DNA of 64,000 nucleotides from positions 161,830 through 225,829 of the forward strand of contig NZ_JAFKOI010000005.1 in assembly GCF_017303315.1 (NCBI RefSeq), in the 5' to 3' direction. Below are positions 26,140 to 35,009 of this stretch, in pieces. Source of the stretch: Bacillus sp. NTK071. GTDB taxonomy: Bacteria > Bacillota > Bacilli > Bacillales > Guptibacillaceae. The notes beneath the pieces are model-generated. The model saw only the letters and a list, made by a program, of their open reading frames with translations, searched no databases and was not told where the DNA came from. The stretch's first letter is position 1; each line of letters starts with the position of its first letter. The translations under genes were made by a program, and so were the position numbers.

Positions 26140-27495
26140 ATGAAATATACTGAGAAGATTATTTTGCAACCTAATAATGAAATAAAGAATACCACTCTTC
26201 TGTCACTATCAATCCCGGAAACGATCGCAATAAAGTGGCATTTAAATGAACCATCACTTTTATTTCGATGTGGTGCACTTGAAACAGTCGTAGAGGTACA
26301 GGTCTATCGAACTAGTTCAAGTCATACCGTATACTGTTCACCTGCTCTCCTCACTTCCCTTTCACTACCGAACCAAACCATTCCTATCACTCTTACATTT
26401 TGCAACAAGCAAAATGTGATATCACTCGGTCCAATATTTTGTCTCGCAACTAACGCAACGGGTGATGAATCACAACCGTTTGGAGCGTACACAGCTTTCT
26501 GCAGAGAAATCGCCGAGTATTGCGAAGAACACCATATACTGTTCTATGTATACACATTAAAGCCATGGAATGAACATCGAGTGCTGGGAACGATATGGAA
26601 TCAACGCACATGGGTTAATTCAGATCTACCTATACCATCCTTAATCTATAACCGCATTCATTCAAGAAAACTAGAGAAATCCAGTCAAATTGAGAAACTG
26701 AAAGACATATGGCGAGAACAAAACATTCCATATTTCAATGAGTCCTTTCTTAATAAGTGGGAAGTGCATCAAAAACTTTTATCACATGATGAAGTAGCAC
26801 CTTATCTTCCAGAGACGATTTTACTTGAATCATTAGATAACATTCAATCCATGATGAATAGCTATCCTACACTCTATTTAAAACCACTTAATGGAAGTCA
26901 GGGAAAGCATATTTTTCGTATTAGTCATCACAATCACCTTTTTCAACTTGACTACTCTAGCTTTCAAGGGAATCAGACCATCACATCAAAGACCCTTTCA
27001 GGACTTTATCCAACCATTCGCGCCCGTTCTAAGCTTGTACCTTATCTTGTCCAACAGGGGATTCCGCTTCTTGAAATTGATGGATGCCCTGTTGACTTCC
27101 GAATCTTGTGTTTAAAGGATTCCGGCGAAAGATGGAAGGTCGTTTCAGCAGTTGCACGCATTGCTCAGTCTAAAGACCAGTTTGTATCCAACATTGCTCG
27201 TGGCGCCATGTTAAAAAAATTTGAAGAAGGCCTCATTCAATTCGATGAAGCCCTTCAGAAACAAACCAAAAGAATTGTTCCTGAACTTGCATGCGAAATT
27301 TCACAAATTATTGATCAAGAAAGTGACGGGATGTTTGGCGAACTCGGTATTGATCTGTCTGTGGATCAAGATGGACACCCATGGATTATTGAAGTTAATA
27401 CCAAGCCATCTAAGACGTCTGATGGAATCAATACAAAGAGTTATCGGCCATCAGTAAAAGCACTCATCCGCTTTTTTAACTGGTACACATCTTAG
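26140..27495 (+). CDS. YheC/YheD-family ATP-grasp protein 1 (YheD-like, spore-coat associated)
   Basis: 451 residues, close to the length of B. subtilis YheD. An N-terminal beta-rich region (about 1-115) precedes the YheCD domain, which carries Y-N-R-I-H-S-R. The ATP-grasp core has the nucleotide loop L-K-P-L-N-G-S-Q-G-K (about 247-256), D-F-R-I-L and the metal-binding end G-E-L-G-I-D and I-I-E-V-N-T-K-P. ATP-grasp enzymes ligate a carboxylate to an amine or thiol. The substrate in this family is unknown. First of four in-line paralogues. GAGGG ribosome binding site. Confidence 0.88.
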   Translation: MKYTEKIILQPNNEIKNTTLLSLSIPETIAIKWHLNEPSLLFRCGALETVVEVQVYRTSSSHTVYCSPALLTSLSLPNQTIPITLTFCNKQNVISLGPIFCLATNATGDESQPFGAYTAFCREIAEYCEEHHILFYVYTLKPWNEHRVLGTIWNQRTWVNSDLPIPSLIYNRIHSRKLEKSSQIEKLKDIWREQNIPYFNESFLNKWEVHQKLLSHDEVAPYLPETILLESLDNIQSMMNSYPTLYLKPLNGSQGKHIFRISHHNHLFQLDYSSFQGNQTITSKTLSGLYPTIRARSKLVPYLVQQGIPLLEIDGCPVDFRILCLKDSGERWKVVSAVARIAQSKDQFVSNIARGAMLKKFEEGLIQFDEALQKQTKRIVPELACEISQIIDQESDGMFGELGIDLSVDQDGHPWIIEVNTKPSKTSDGINTKSYRPSVKALIRFFNWYTS

Positions 27496-27504
27496 GAGGA
27501 TTAT

Positions 27505-28566
27505 ATGACATCATTTGGCATTATGCAGTCCTCGTTCATGCACGAACAGAATTATATAGAAAGAATCGCACAAGAAGGGAGCTCGTTGGGCTATTCTATC
27601 TACCGTTTTCTACCTGATCAAATTCCTTTGAATAATATAAGCGGCTTAACCTACGATCGATCATTACAATCTTGGAAGAAGGCAACCTTCCCTGTACCAA
27701 ATTTTATCTACGATCGCTGTTTCTACCCTGCAAGTAAAAAAGATAAGCAATCTCCCTTTGTCCACTGGTTGAAAAATCAAACGAATGCAACCTTTCTTGG
27801 TTACGGCCTTCCTGGAAAATGGATTATATATAAATATTTAAAAACGGACCCATTACTTCGTAGACACCTTCCGAAAACACTTAAACTTCAGTATCACACC
27901 AGTTCTAGAGCTTTAACTGATTGGTTTAAAAACAATCATACTCTTATCATGAAACCTATTTTTGGTTCACAAGGAAACGGACTAATTCATATTACAAAGA
28001 CCTCACAAAAGATCTCTCTTCAAATCAATCATAAAGGCAATGTCACTCATCATACTTATGATACAACCAGTTCTTTTCTTCAATTTGTAAATAGAATATT
28101 GTACCAGCATGATTATATGGCACAACAAATGCTTACACTGCTCGATGAGAAACAAAGGCCATTCGACAGGAGAGTTGTATTAAAGAAAAGTGCAAATTCT
28201 ACATGGATCGAATTAGGTCGTGCAATGCGTGTAGGGAAAGAACAATCGTTCGTTTCGAATTTGCATAGTGGCGGTTCGATCGAACACGACGATCAAGTTG
28301 CTGTACCATCTCAGCTCCTTCTGGCTGCAGATGAGAAGATCACACAACTCGCTTCATATATTGCTAACTTATTAGAGAAAAAGTTCCCTCCTCTTTTCGA
28401 ACTTGGTCTAGATTTTGGTATAGATCAATCAGGTAAAGTTTGGTTGCTTGAAGCGAATTCAAAGCCTGGTCATCAAGTTATTCCAACCCATATTAATTAT
28501 CCGTCATTGTTATTTGAATACTGCGGTTCTCTCCTTAACGAGAAGGAAGGGGTTAAGAAAATATGA
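27505..28566 (+). CDS. YheC/YheD-family ATP-grasp protein 2 (YheC-like)
   Basis: 353 residues, close to YheC length, lacking most of the beta-rich N-terminal region of its neighbours. Features: Y-D-R-C-F-Y-P, nucleotide loop M-K-P-I-F-G-S-Q-G-N-G, D-R-R-V-V-L, and the terminal metal site F-E-L-G-L-D-F and L-L-E-A-N-S-K-P. Only 9 bases separate it from gene 1, and a good AGGAGG lies between. Its end overlaps gene 3 by four bases. Probably acts in spore coat or outer-layer assembly by analogy with YheC, which is spore-associated. Confidence 0.88.
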   Translation: MTSFGIMQSSFMHEQNYIERIAQEGSSLGYSIYRFLPDQIPLNNISGLTYDRSLQSWKKATFPVPNFIYDRCFYPASKKDKQSPFVHWLKNQTNATFLGYGLPGKWIIYKYLKTDPLLRRHLPKTLKLQYHTSSRALTDWFKNNHTLIMKPIFGSQGNGLIHITKTSQKISLQINHKGNVTHHTYDTTSSFLQFVNRILYQHDYMAQQMLTLLDEKQRPFDRRVVLKKSANSTWIELGRAMRVGKEQSFVSNLHSGGSIEHDDQVAVPSQLLLAADEKITQLASYIANLLEKKFPPLFELGLDFGIDQSGKVWLLEANSKPGHQVIPTHINYPSLLFEYCGSLLNEKEGVKKI

Positions 28567-29936
28567 ATACGATACTTTCATTGAAGAAAGAAAAGAACTC
28601 TACTGGAACGTTTTATGTACCTCCAAGTCGATTTAAAAGCTGGGTAGATCAGGTTTCGTTCCCAAATCAACTCTGTTTTGGTTCTCGTCGCTCATTTTGT
28701 ACCGTTTCCCCCCATCCTGAAAACAAAGAGGAATCCCTGCTTTCCGAGGATCTTTGGAAGGTACTTGGTATCCCTGAAGAGTGTCCGATCCATCTTTTTG
28801 AGAAGGGGAACTCACTCCATATTGGACCACTAGTTGGTATTTTCACAGCGGGATTTACGAAGGATAGTATGAGGCCAATTGGAGAGCGTAGTATGTATTT
28901 TGCTAAATTGCTTTCATCTGCAACAAAATGTGGTGCGGTCGGTTTTGTTTTTGGCGCACATCAAATTAATTGGAAATCAGGAACAATTAAAGGGTTAATG
29001 TACAACAAACGAGGTTGGTACAGGGCAACGGTTCCCATTCCAGATGTTGTTTACGATCGTCTACCGAACCGTAGCTCAGAAGCAATCGAACAAGTTTCAG
29101 ACACGATGCAGAAATTACAGTCACAATATTTCACACCTTGGTTTAACCCTGGCTTCTTCGATAAATGGACGATGTTTGAGAAGCTTCGTGAAGATCAGAT
29201 CGTTAAGCAGTACTTACCAGAAACTCTTTTGAATCCTAAAAGTAGCATCCTATCACGAATGCTAAATGATTATGAACAGGTTTATATTAAACCAGCAAAC
29301 GGAAGTCTTGGATTAGGTATTCAACAAATCCTTAAGCCAGCAAATGAAAAATATTACTATTGTCGATTTAGAACAGAGAAAGAAAATCGTCTGAGAAGAT
29401 ACACTTCTCTCACTAGATTGTTGAAAACGCAATATCCTAACGGTTTGAAAGGCTTAATTGTCCAACAGGGCATAGACCTCCACCGCATTAATCAGAGACC
29501 TATGGATTACCGTGTTCATACGAACAAGAATAAAGAAGGAAAATGGGAAGTAAGCGCAATTGCTGCCAAAATAGCAGGCGCAGGAAGTTTAACGACTCAT
29601 ATGGCATCGGACGGAACCGTTAAAACAATTGGTGAACTTGCTTCTGAGTTTGGTATTAATAGACAAATCGAAACAGATTTAATGGAGGCTTCTTTGCAAT
29701 TAAGTCGTGCCATCGATTTAAAGCTTCCGGGATTCATCGGAGAAATTGGATTTGACCTTGGTGTTACGAAGGAAGGGCAAATTTATCTTTTCGAAGCGAA
29801 TTCTAAGCCAGGTAGAGGAATCTTTTCACACGCTAGACTTAAATCTGAGGAAGCTAGAACAAGATCTTTACCAATGGAATATGCCATATTCCTGGCGAAA
29901 TCTGCAATTGAAAAACAGCTGGTTACAACCGTATGA
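28563..29936 (+). CDS. YheC/YheD-family ATP-grasp protein 3 (YheD-like)
   Basis: 457 residues. The beta-rich N-terminal region includes the phrase L-V-G-I-F-T-A-G (about residue 95), and Y-D-R-L-P-N-R follows. The nucleotide loop is I-K-P-A-N-G-S-L-G-L-G, followed by D-Y-R-V-H and the metal site G-E-I-G-F-D-L and L-F-E-A-N-S-K-P. ATG overlaps the stop of gene 2 (ATATGA) with GAAGGAAGGGG upstream. All catalytic segments look intact, so this is an expressed paralogue and not a remnant. Confidence 0.88.
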   Translation: MNTILSLKKEKNSTGTFYVPPSRFKSWVDQVSFPNQLCFGSRRSFCTVSPHPENKEESLLSEDLWKVLGIPEECPIHLFEKGNSLHIGPLVGIFTAGFTKDSMRPIGERSMYFAKLLSSATKCGAVGFVFGAHQINWKSGTIKGLMYNKRGWYRATVPIPDVVYDRLPNRSSEAIEQVSDTMQKLQSQYFTPWFNPGFFDKWTMFEKLREDQIVKQYLPETLLNPKSSILSRMLNDYEQVYIKPANGSLGLGIQQILKPANEKYYYCRFRTEKENRLRRYTSLTRLLKTQYPNGLKGLIVQQGIDLHRINQRPMDYRVHTNKNKEGKWEVSAIAAKIAGAGSLTTHMASDGTVKTIGELASEFGINRQIETDLMEASLQLSRAIDLKLPGFIGEIGFDLGVTKEGQIYLFEANSKPGRGIFSHARLKSEEARTRSLPMEYAIFLAKSAIEKQLVTTV

Positions 29937-31102
29937 TTGAACTTCTCTACAATGATAAGACAAATAAATGGTATCAAAAAAGCACATATCAATTTCTTTA
30001 TTGGGGGAAAGAGCAGAAAAGGCTCGCTCCCCCTCCTAGTTCTTCCATTTCTTCAATCATCACATTGGACTCAAATAAAAACGATGCAATACGACCAATT
30101 GTAGGCATTCTTGCAGGGTCAAATTCCTCTCATCACTTCAGTGGGAATGCCTCTATATTCAAATCCATCCAAGAAGAAATCCGTAACACTGGAGGTCTTT
30201 CCTATGTTTTCACCCCTAACGATGTATACCGAACATTCATTAAGGGGTATCTCTATGATCCACATTCAAAAAAGTGGACAGGTTACCGGTTCCCTTACCC
30301 GAACATTGTCTACAATCGGATACCTGATCGAAAGGAAGAACAAGCAGAGAAAGTAGCTCTTCTATTTAACTTATTTTCACAAAAAGGAATCCCTTATTTT
30401 AATCGGTCATTTTTCCAAAAGGATGCGATTATTTCACACCTTAACAGCAATGAAAAACTAACAAACTTCATACCAGAAACAGAAAGATTAACGGTCACAA
30501 GCTTAGAGGAATATCTACACACGTATCCATCCGTTTTCTGTAAACCCTCTTCTGGGAGTAAAGGAAGAGGCATCTTTAGAGTGAAAAACACCTCTACAGG
30601 TTATCAGTACATCGATCACGATAACGCGCATAGCTTCGCTTCAATTAATAAGCTTCATGATTATATCCACCCCCTTCTACTTGAAAACTATATGATACAG
30701 CGTGACATTCAACTTGATACTTACGAAAACCAAACCTATGATTTCAGAATCCTCGTTCAAAAGCCCCTCAACAGTTGGAACGTAACTGGAATTGGTATAC
30801 GTGCGGCACAAGCTGGTAGTCTAACTACACATGTACCAAGGGGAGGACGAATTATACCATTCCATAAACTTGCTAATCATAAGGACAAAGCAAAATTAAC
30901 GAGACTCGCTATTATGGCAGCTGAAGTGCTTGAAGAAGAAACGAAGATGAAGGAATGTTCAATGGATATTGGCAAAGATTCGGACGGGCAGTTCTGGATT
31001 TTCGAAGCCAATTCTAAGCCAATGCGGTTCGATGAACCTTATATTCATCGTGATTATATTCAATCACTCATTGCTTCATTTCGAACCTTCTCCGCGTTCT
31101 AA
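29933..31102 (+). CDS. YheC/YheD-family ATP-grasp protein 4
   Basis: 389 residues, intermediate in length. It has I-V-G-I-L-A-G, Y-N-R-I-P-D-R, nucleotide loop C-K-P-S-S-G-S-K-G-R-G and D-F-R-I-L. At the metal site the usual E-x-G-x-D is E-C-S-M-D (glycine replaced by serine), while the acidic residues and F-E-A-N-S-K-P remain. The start overlaps the stop of gene 3 (ATGA) and I see no Shine-Dalgarno, so translation probably depends on coupling. The altered motif suggests a divergent substrate or weakened activity. Confidence 0.85.
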   Translation: MIELLYNDKTNKWYQKSTYQFLYWGKEQKRLAPPPSSSISSIITLDSNKNDAIRPIVGILAGSNSSHHFSGNASIFKSIQEEIRNTGGLSYVFTPNDVYRTFIKGYLYDPHSKKWTGYRFPYPNIVYNRIPDRKEEQAEKVALLFNLFSQKGIPYFNRSFFQKDAIISHLNSNEKLTNFIPETERLTVTSLEEYLHTYPSVFCKPSSGSKGRGIFRVKNTSTGYQYIDHDNAHSFASINKLHDYIHPLLLENYMIQRDIQLDTYENQTYDFRILVQKPLNSWNVTGIGIRAAQAGSLTTHVPRGGRIIPFHKLANHKDKAKLTRLAIMAAEVLEEETKMKECSMDIGKDSDGQFWIFEANSKPMRFDEPYIHRDYIQSLIASFRTFSAF

Positions 31103-31147
31103 CACCTTATGTTATGATTAGGGAAAACGATGTATGGGGGAGTAAAA

Positions 31148-31360
31148 ATGTTTTCACATTTTCAATATAAATCAGTTGGATTAAAAGCAAGAAAACCGAA
31201 ATGGGAAATTTCATTTTTCTACCAGGGTGCATACTACCGTGCCCTTTATCTTCACAACGGTAAGTTTGATTGGTTTGAACCTGCTCCTCCTGAGTCTGAG
31301 CAGGAAAAGCTCCAATCTCAAATACATGAGTTAATGCTTTTCCACGTCTATGAGAAATAA
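31148..31360 (+). CDS. yheE: YheE-family (DUF5342) small protein
   Basis: 70 residues from ATG 31148, chosen because GGGGGAG lies 5 bases upstream. The N-terminal M-F-S-H-F-Q-Y-K, W-E-I-S-F-F-Y-Q-G-A-Y-Y and W-F-E-P-A-P-P segments match YheE, found next to yheD/yheC in B. subtilis. No known biochemical function. Possibly sporulation-related by context. Confidence 0.85.
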   Translation: MFSHFQYKSVGLKARKPKWEISFFYQGAYYRALYLHNGKFDWFEPAPPESEQEKLQSQIHELMLFHVYEK

Positions 31361-31426
31361 AATTCATATTTATCTCTGTATATCCTCATACTAACCCTAT
31401 CTAACTAAACAGGGGGTTGCAGGATT

Positions 31427-31609
31427 ATGACCAAGAAAAAAGTTGAAGATTCTATGTATGAAGGTCGAGATAAATACGACATGGATATTGATCGTATGGT
31501 AAATGAAGGAATGGCTGGTGGAGCTGTTCACCATAGCTATAAGCAGGCTCAGATTGAAGAAGCCATACCCATTATGGAACAGGAGCCTCCTCGTTCAAAG
31601 GAGAAGTAA
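31427..31609 (+). CDS. Small acidic/methionine-rich protein, unknown
   Basis: 60 residues with GGGGG about 10 bases before the ATG. Highly hydrophilic, with Met, Asp and Glu clusters (Y-D-M-D-I-D-R-M-V-N-E-G-M-A-G-G). No cysteine and no membrane segment. It resembles short spore-enriched Bacillus proteins in composition only. Followed by a terminator. Confidence 0.6.
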   Translation: MTKKKVEDSMYEGRDKYDMDIDRMVNEGMAGGAVHHSYKQAQIEEAIPIMEQEPPRSKEK

Positions 31610-31641
31610 AGTGAATACCGATTAGCAAAAATAAATCTTTC

Positions 31642-31675
31642 GAACCTCTGTCACCTACAGAGGTTCTTTCTATTT
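31642..31675 (+). terminator. Terminator after the 60-residue gene
   Basis: Stem GAACCTCTGT / ACAGAGGTTC, 5-base loop, then TTTCTATTT. Confidence 0.85.
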
Positions 31676-31687
31676 CTCCATTTTATA

Positions 31688-31716
31688 TTAATTTGTTAGA
31701 AGTGTTGCGTTATACT
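31688..31716 (+). promoter_or_regulatory. Probable sigma-A promoter of the PucR/CdaR-type regulator gene
   Basis: TTAATT (31688-31693), exactly 17 bases, TATACT (31711-31716). Confidence 0.5.
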
Positions 31717-31748
31717 AAAGGATACTGATTGAGAAAGGAGTGCTCCTA

Positions 31749-32636
31749 ATGAATACAAAACTAGCTGACTTATATGGGAACGATTATACAATTAGAACGG
31801 ATCAGCCTGAACAATTTTTCTGGTACAGAACTCCTGAGGGAGAACGGTTTGGTATTCGTAAAACTCGATTAACTACACGAGAGAAAAGCCTTCTCAACGC
31901 TCTCTTTCCCACTATACGACTTGAAGAAGAGCTAAATCCTACTCAGAAGAAATGGGCTTCCCTCTTATTCAATGAGGACTCTAATGTCGACATTAATGTT
32001 AAAGCTCCTATAAGATACATACAATTCTCCTTAAAAGAAGCTCCCTCTGATCTTCTCGATTTCAGAGAAGCAATGATGGGGTTATTTTCTGAGGAAACGA
32101 TCTTACTTTTTGAAAATGAAAAAGAAGGACTCCTTATTCAATTGAATGCGATAGATGGAGAAAGTGTTCACGATCTTGAACAAATGGCTGCTGCACTTAC
32201 TGCTGACTTCTTTACTGGCATGGCTCTGTTCGTCGGGCAAACGATTCAACAAACTGATGAAAGGAGTTTAACCCGAATTTATACTTCTGAGAAGGAGTGG
32301 TTCTCTTCAGGATTGAACATATTCCCTTCCAAACTGGTCTTTACTCACCAGGACCTCATTCCTGCTATTCTATTTAATGAAGCAAGAACAGACACCATTC
32401 AATACTTAATAAGACTAATTGAACCTGTTAAAGAAGATGTTGAATTAGTGAAGAGCATTCGAATATATTTGGAATGTAATTTAAACATCACGCTTGCTGC
32501 TAAACAGCTGTATGTACATAGAAACAGTCTTCAATACCGTGTAGATAAATTCATTGAGAAAACTGGAATAGATGTAAAGAGTTTTAGAGGAGCGGTAATG
32601 GTTTATTTATCCCTTCTTGCTCAAGAACTGCGTTGA
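31749..32636 (+). CDS. PucR/CdaR-type helix-turn-helix regulator
   Basis: 295 residues from ATG 31749 (AAAGGAG 8 bases upstream). The C-terminal 60 residues carry the PucR/CdaR HTH: S-I-R-I-Y-L-E-C-N-L-N-I-T-L-A-A-K-Q-L then H-R-N-S-L-Q-Y-R-V-D-K. The N-terminal region is shorter than in true CdaR proteins and lacks an obvious sugar-diacid recognition domain. Effector unknown. It lies upstream of msmX in the same direction but with its own terminator, so it could regulate msmX rather than be co-transcribed. Confidence 0.8.
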   Translation: MNTKLADLYGNDYTIRTDQPEQFFWYRTPEGERFGIRKTRLTTREKSLLNALFPTIRLEEELNPTQKKWASLLFNEDSNVDINVKAPIRYIQFSLKEAPSDLLDFREAMMGLFSEETILLFENEKEGLLIQLNAIDGESVHDLEQMAAALTADFFTGMALFVGQTIQQTDERSLTRIYTSEKEWFSSGLNIFPSKLVFTHQDLIPAILFNEARTDTIQYLIRLIEPVKEDVELVKSIRIYLECNLNITLAAKQLYVHRNSLQYRVDKFIEKTGIDVKSFRGAVMVYLSLLAQELR

Positions 32637-32654
32637 TATAACGCAGTTCTTTTA
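32624..32654 (+). terminator. Terminator over the stop codon of the PucR/CdaR-type gene
   Basis: AGAACTGCGTT (32624-32634) pairs with AACGCAGTTCT (32640-32650), then TTTT. The left arm encodes the last residues and the TGA stop is in the loop. Confidence 0.85.
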
Positions 32655-32757
32655 TAGGGGTCTTTTCGTATACATTGTTGCTGAAAGAGTAGGTCAATTT
32701 CCGCTCCAATTAGCGAAGTCAGGTTCTTTTTAAGAATAACCTTTCAAAACAACAATC
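32650..32757 (-). repeat. Dispersed repeat, copy 2 (about 110 bp, opposite orientation)
   Basis: Its reverse complement aligns with 8397-8505 through GATTGTTGTTTT, CTAATTGGAGCGGAAAT and AGCAACAATGTATACGAAAA. The left edge runs into the T tract of the preceding terminator. No coding potential. The rest of the 312-base gap up to msmX is AT-rich and shows no clear element beyond a weak promoter-like TTTACG-N17-TAGACT near 32880-32910. Confidence 0.6.
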
Positions 32758-32948
32758 TTTTAGAAAAGAGCCATAATTAAAGAATTTTAATAAAAGATCC
32801 TTCTTGATTTGCACTAAAAAATGAGCTCTTTCGTTCATACTGCACAAAACTCATCATGTTTTTTGTGCACGCTTCCAATTTACGATAGCGTTTTCATAAA
32901 GTAGACTTAGAACTAACAAAAGAGTTCAATTCTTGGGAGGCTTTTATA

Positions 32949-34046
32949 ATGGCAGAAATTACACTCAATCACATTTACAAACGATATGATAATAAATTCG
33001 AAGCAGTTAAGGATTTTAACTTAGATATTAAAGATAAGGAATTCATCGTTTTCGTTGGACCTTCTGGTTGTGGTAAATCAACAACACTTCGTATGATTGC
33101 GGGTCTTGAAGATATTTCAGATGGCGACCTTGTAATTGGAGATCGTCGTGTGAATGATGTAGCACCTAAAGATCGTGATATTGCAATGGTATTCCAGAAC
33201 TACGCCCTTTATCCACATATGAATGTATACGACAACATGGCATTTGGATTAAAGCTTCGTAAATTCGACAAAAAAGAAATTGAACGTCGCGTTACAGATG
33301 CTGCTCGCATCCTTGGTCTTGAAAGTCTTCTTGATCGTAAACCTAAAGCTCTTTCAGGTGGTCAGCGTCAGCGTGTTGCATTGGGACGTGCAATTGTTCG
33401 AGATCCTAAAGTATTCTTAATGGACGAACCTCTTTCAAACCTAGATGCAAAGCTACGTGTACAAATGCGTGCTGAAATTTCTAAGCTTCACCAACGTTTG
33501 CAGACAACAACTATTTACGTAACACATGACCAAACAGAAGCTATGACAATGGCAACACGAATCGTTATTATGAAAGACGGCGTTATTCAACAGGTTGGTT
33601 CACCTAAAGAAGTTTATGACGCACCTGATAACGTCTTCGTTGGTGGTTTTATTGGATCTCCAGCTATGAACTTCTTCCGCGGAACACTTGAAGATGGCTA
33701 CTTTAAAATGGGCGACGTTAAAGTGAAAGTACCTGAAGGAAAAATGAAAACGCTACGTGAAAATGGATACTTAAACAAAGAGGTTATGCTTGGTATTCGT
33801 CCAGAGGACATTCATGATGAGCCAGTATTTATTGAGTCTTCTCAGGATACAAAAGTAAATGCCGTCATCGATGTAGCTGAATTAATGGGAGCTGAAACGT
33901 ACCTGTACTCGAAGATAGCAGATCAAGATTTCGTTGCACGCGTTGATTCTCGTACAGATATTCAAAACGGTCAAAACATTAGTCTTGCATTCGATATGAA
34001 CAAGTGTCATTTCTTCGATACTGACTCAGAACTTCGTATCAAATAA
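32949..34046 (+). CDS. msmX: Multi-sugar ABC transporter ATP-binding protein MsmX/UgpC type
   Basis: 365 residues, the usual length. Walker [10 protein letters not shown] (about 37-45), Q loop [10 protein letters not shown], signature [13 protein letters not shown], Walker [14 protein letters not shown] and H loop [10 protein letters not shown]. The C-terminal TOBE/regulatory domain contains L-G-I-R-P-E-D-I. In B. subtilis MsmX energises several carbohydrate importers (maltodextrin, arabino-oligosaccharides, galactans). It stands alone, as in B. subtilis. GGGAGG ribosome binding site. Confidence 0.95.
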   Translation: MAEITLNHIYKRYDNKFEAVKDFNLDIKDKEFIVFVGPSGCGKSTTLRMIAGLEDISDGDLVIGDRRVNDVAPKDRDIAMVFQNYALYPHMNVYDNMAFGLKLRKFDKKEIERRVTDAARILGLESLLDRKPKALSGGQRQRVALGRAIVRDPKVFLMDEPLSNLDAKLRVQMRAEISKLHQRLQTTTIYVTHDQTEAMTMATRIVIMKDGVIQQVGSPKEVYDAPDNVFVGGFIGSPAMNFFRGTLEDGYFKMGDVKVKVPEGKMKTLRENGYLNKEVMLGIRPEDIHDEPVFIESSQDTKVNAVIDVAELMGAETYLYSKIADQDFVARVDSRTDIQNGQNISLAFDMNKCHFFDTDSELRIK

Positions 34047-34058
34047 CATTTTAGTTGA

Positions 34059-34090
34059 AACACTTCCTCTATTTGAGGAGGTGTTTTTTT
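34059..34090 (+). terminator. msmX terminator
   Basis: Stem AACACTTCCTC / GAGGAGGTGTT (one mismatch), short loop, then seven T. Confidence 0.85.
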
Positions 34091-34141
34091 ATGGTGATGA
34101 AATGCATGAATAATGGAATTAACGTCAATAATGTTTCGAGA

Positions 34142-34170
34142 TTGACTTTCCGTCAAATCCTGACTACAAT
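34142..34170 (+). promoter_or_regulatory. Strong sigma-A promoter of the amino-acid transporter genes
   Basis: TTGACT (34142-34147), exactly 17 bases, TACAAT (34165-34170), 47 bases before the TTG start of the binding protein. Confidence 0.8.
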
Positions 34171-34217
34171 AAACCTGTAATTCACATCAATTTTGTAGGA
34201 ATTAAGGAGGATTTAAT

Positions 34218-35009
34218 TTGAATAAAAAATGGATGCTAGGGTTGGTATTCGTTCTGACACTCAGCATACTTGCGGCATGTGGCAGTAATCAGGATACTGA
34301 AAATGCAGGAGAAGACTCTTCAGATAAGAAAGAAACGCTTCTAATTGGTACAGAAGCAACATATCCACCATTCAGTTATCGAGATGATAATAATGAAATC
34401 ACAGGATACGACGTAGAAGTTGCACGCGAAGTAGCTAATCGAATTGGTATGGAACCTGAATTTAAAGCAATTGAATGGAAAGGGCTCCTCTCTTCTCTTG
34501 AAACAGAGCGTATTGATATGGTAGCGAATCAGGTAACCATCACAGATGACCGTAAAGAACAATTCGACTTCACATCACCATACACATATTCTGGTGGACA
34601 AGTAATCGTTAACGAAAACAACAATGACATCAAAGGTATTGACGACCTGAAAGGTAAAACAGTTGGTACAACACAAGGTAGTAACTATGCACAAGCTGCT
34701 GAAGAAGCTGGAGCTGAGACAAAAATTTATAAAGGTGCTAACCAAGTGTTAACGGACCTAAGCAGTGGACGAAACATTGATGCTGCAATGAATGATCGTC
34801 TTTTCATTCTAACTGAACTTCCAGAACAAGATTACAACGTTAAAGGCGTTGGAGAAACTTTTAATAAAACAGAAATGGCTTTTGCCTTACCAAAAGGAAA
34901 AGATGACTTAATCGAGAAAATTAATGGAGCACTAAAAGAAATGAAAGAAGATGGTACCCTTGAGGAACTCTCTAAGAAGTATTTCGATGGAGAGAATGTA
35001 AGTGAGTGA
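34218..35009 (+). CDS. Amino-acid ABC transporter substrate-binding lipoprotein
   Basis: 263 residues with signal peptide and lipobox S-I-L-A-A-C (Cys21). Family 3 solute-binding fold: L-L-I-G-T-E-A-T-Y-P-P-F-S-Y, I-T-G-Y-D-V-E-V-A-R-E-V-A, and D-M-V-A-N-Q-V-T-I-T-D-D-R. This sub-pattern is typical of cystine or polar amino-acid binders such as TcyA. TTG start with AAGGAGG 7 bases upstream. It overlaps the permease gene by 8 bases. Confidence 0.92.
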   Translation: MNKKWMLGLVFVLTLSILAACGSNQDTENAGEDSSDKKETLLIGTEATYPPFSYRDDNNEITGYDVEVAREVANRIGMEPEFKAIEWKGLLSSLETERIDMVANQVTITDDRKEQFDFTSPYTYSGGQVIVNENNNDIKGIDDLKGKTVGTTQGSNYAQAAEEAGAETKIYKGANQVLTDLSSGRNIDAAMNDRLFILTELPEQDYNVKGVGETFNKTEMAFALPKGKDDLIEKINGALKEMKEDGTLEELSKKYFDGENVSE

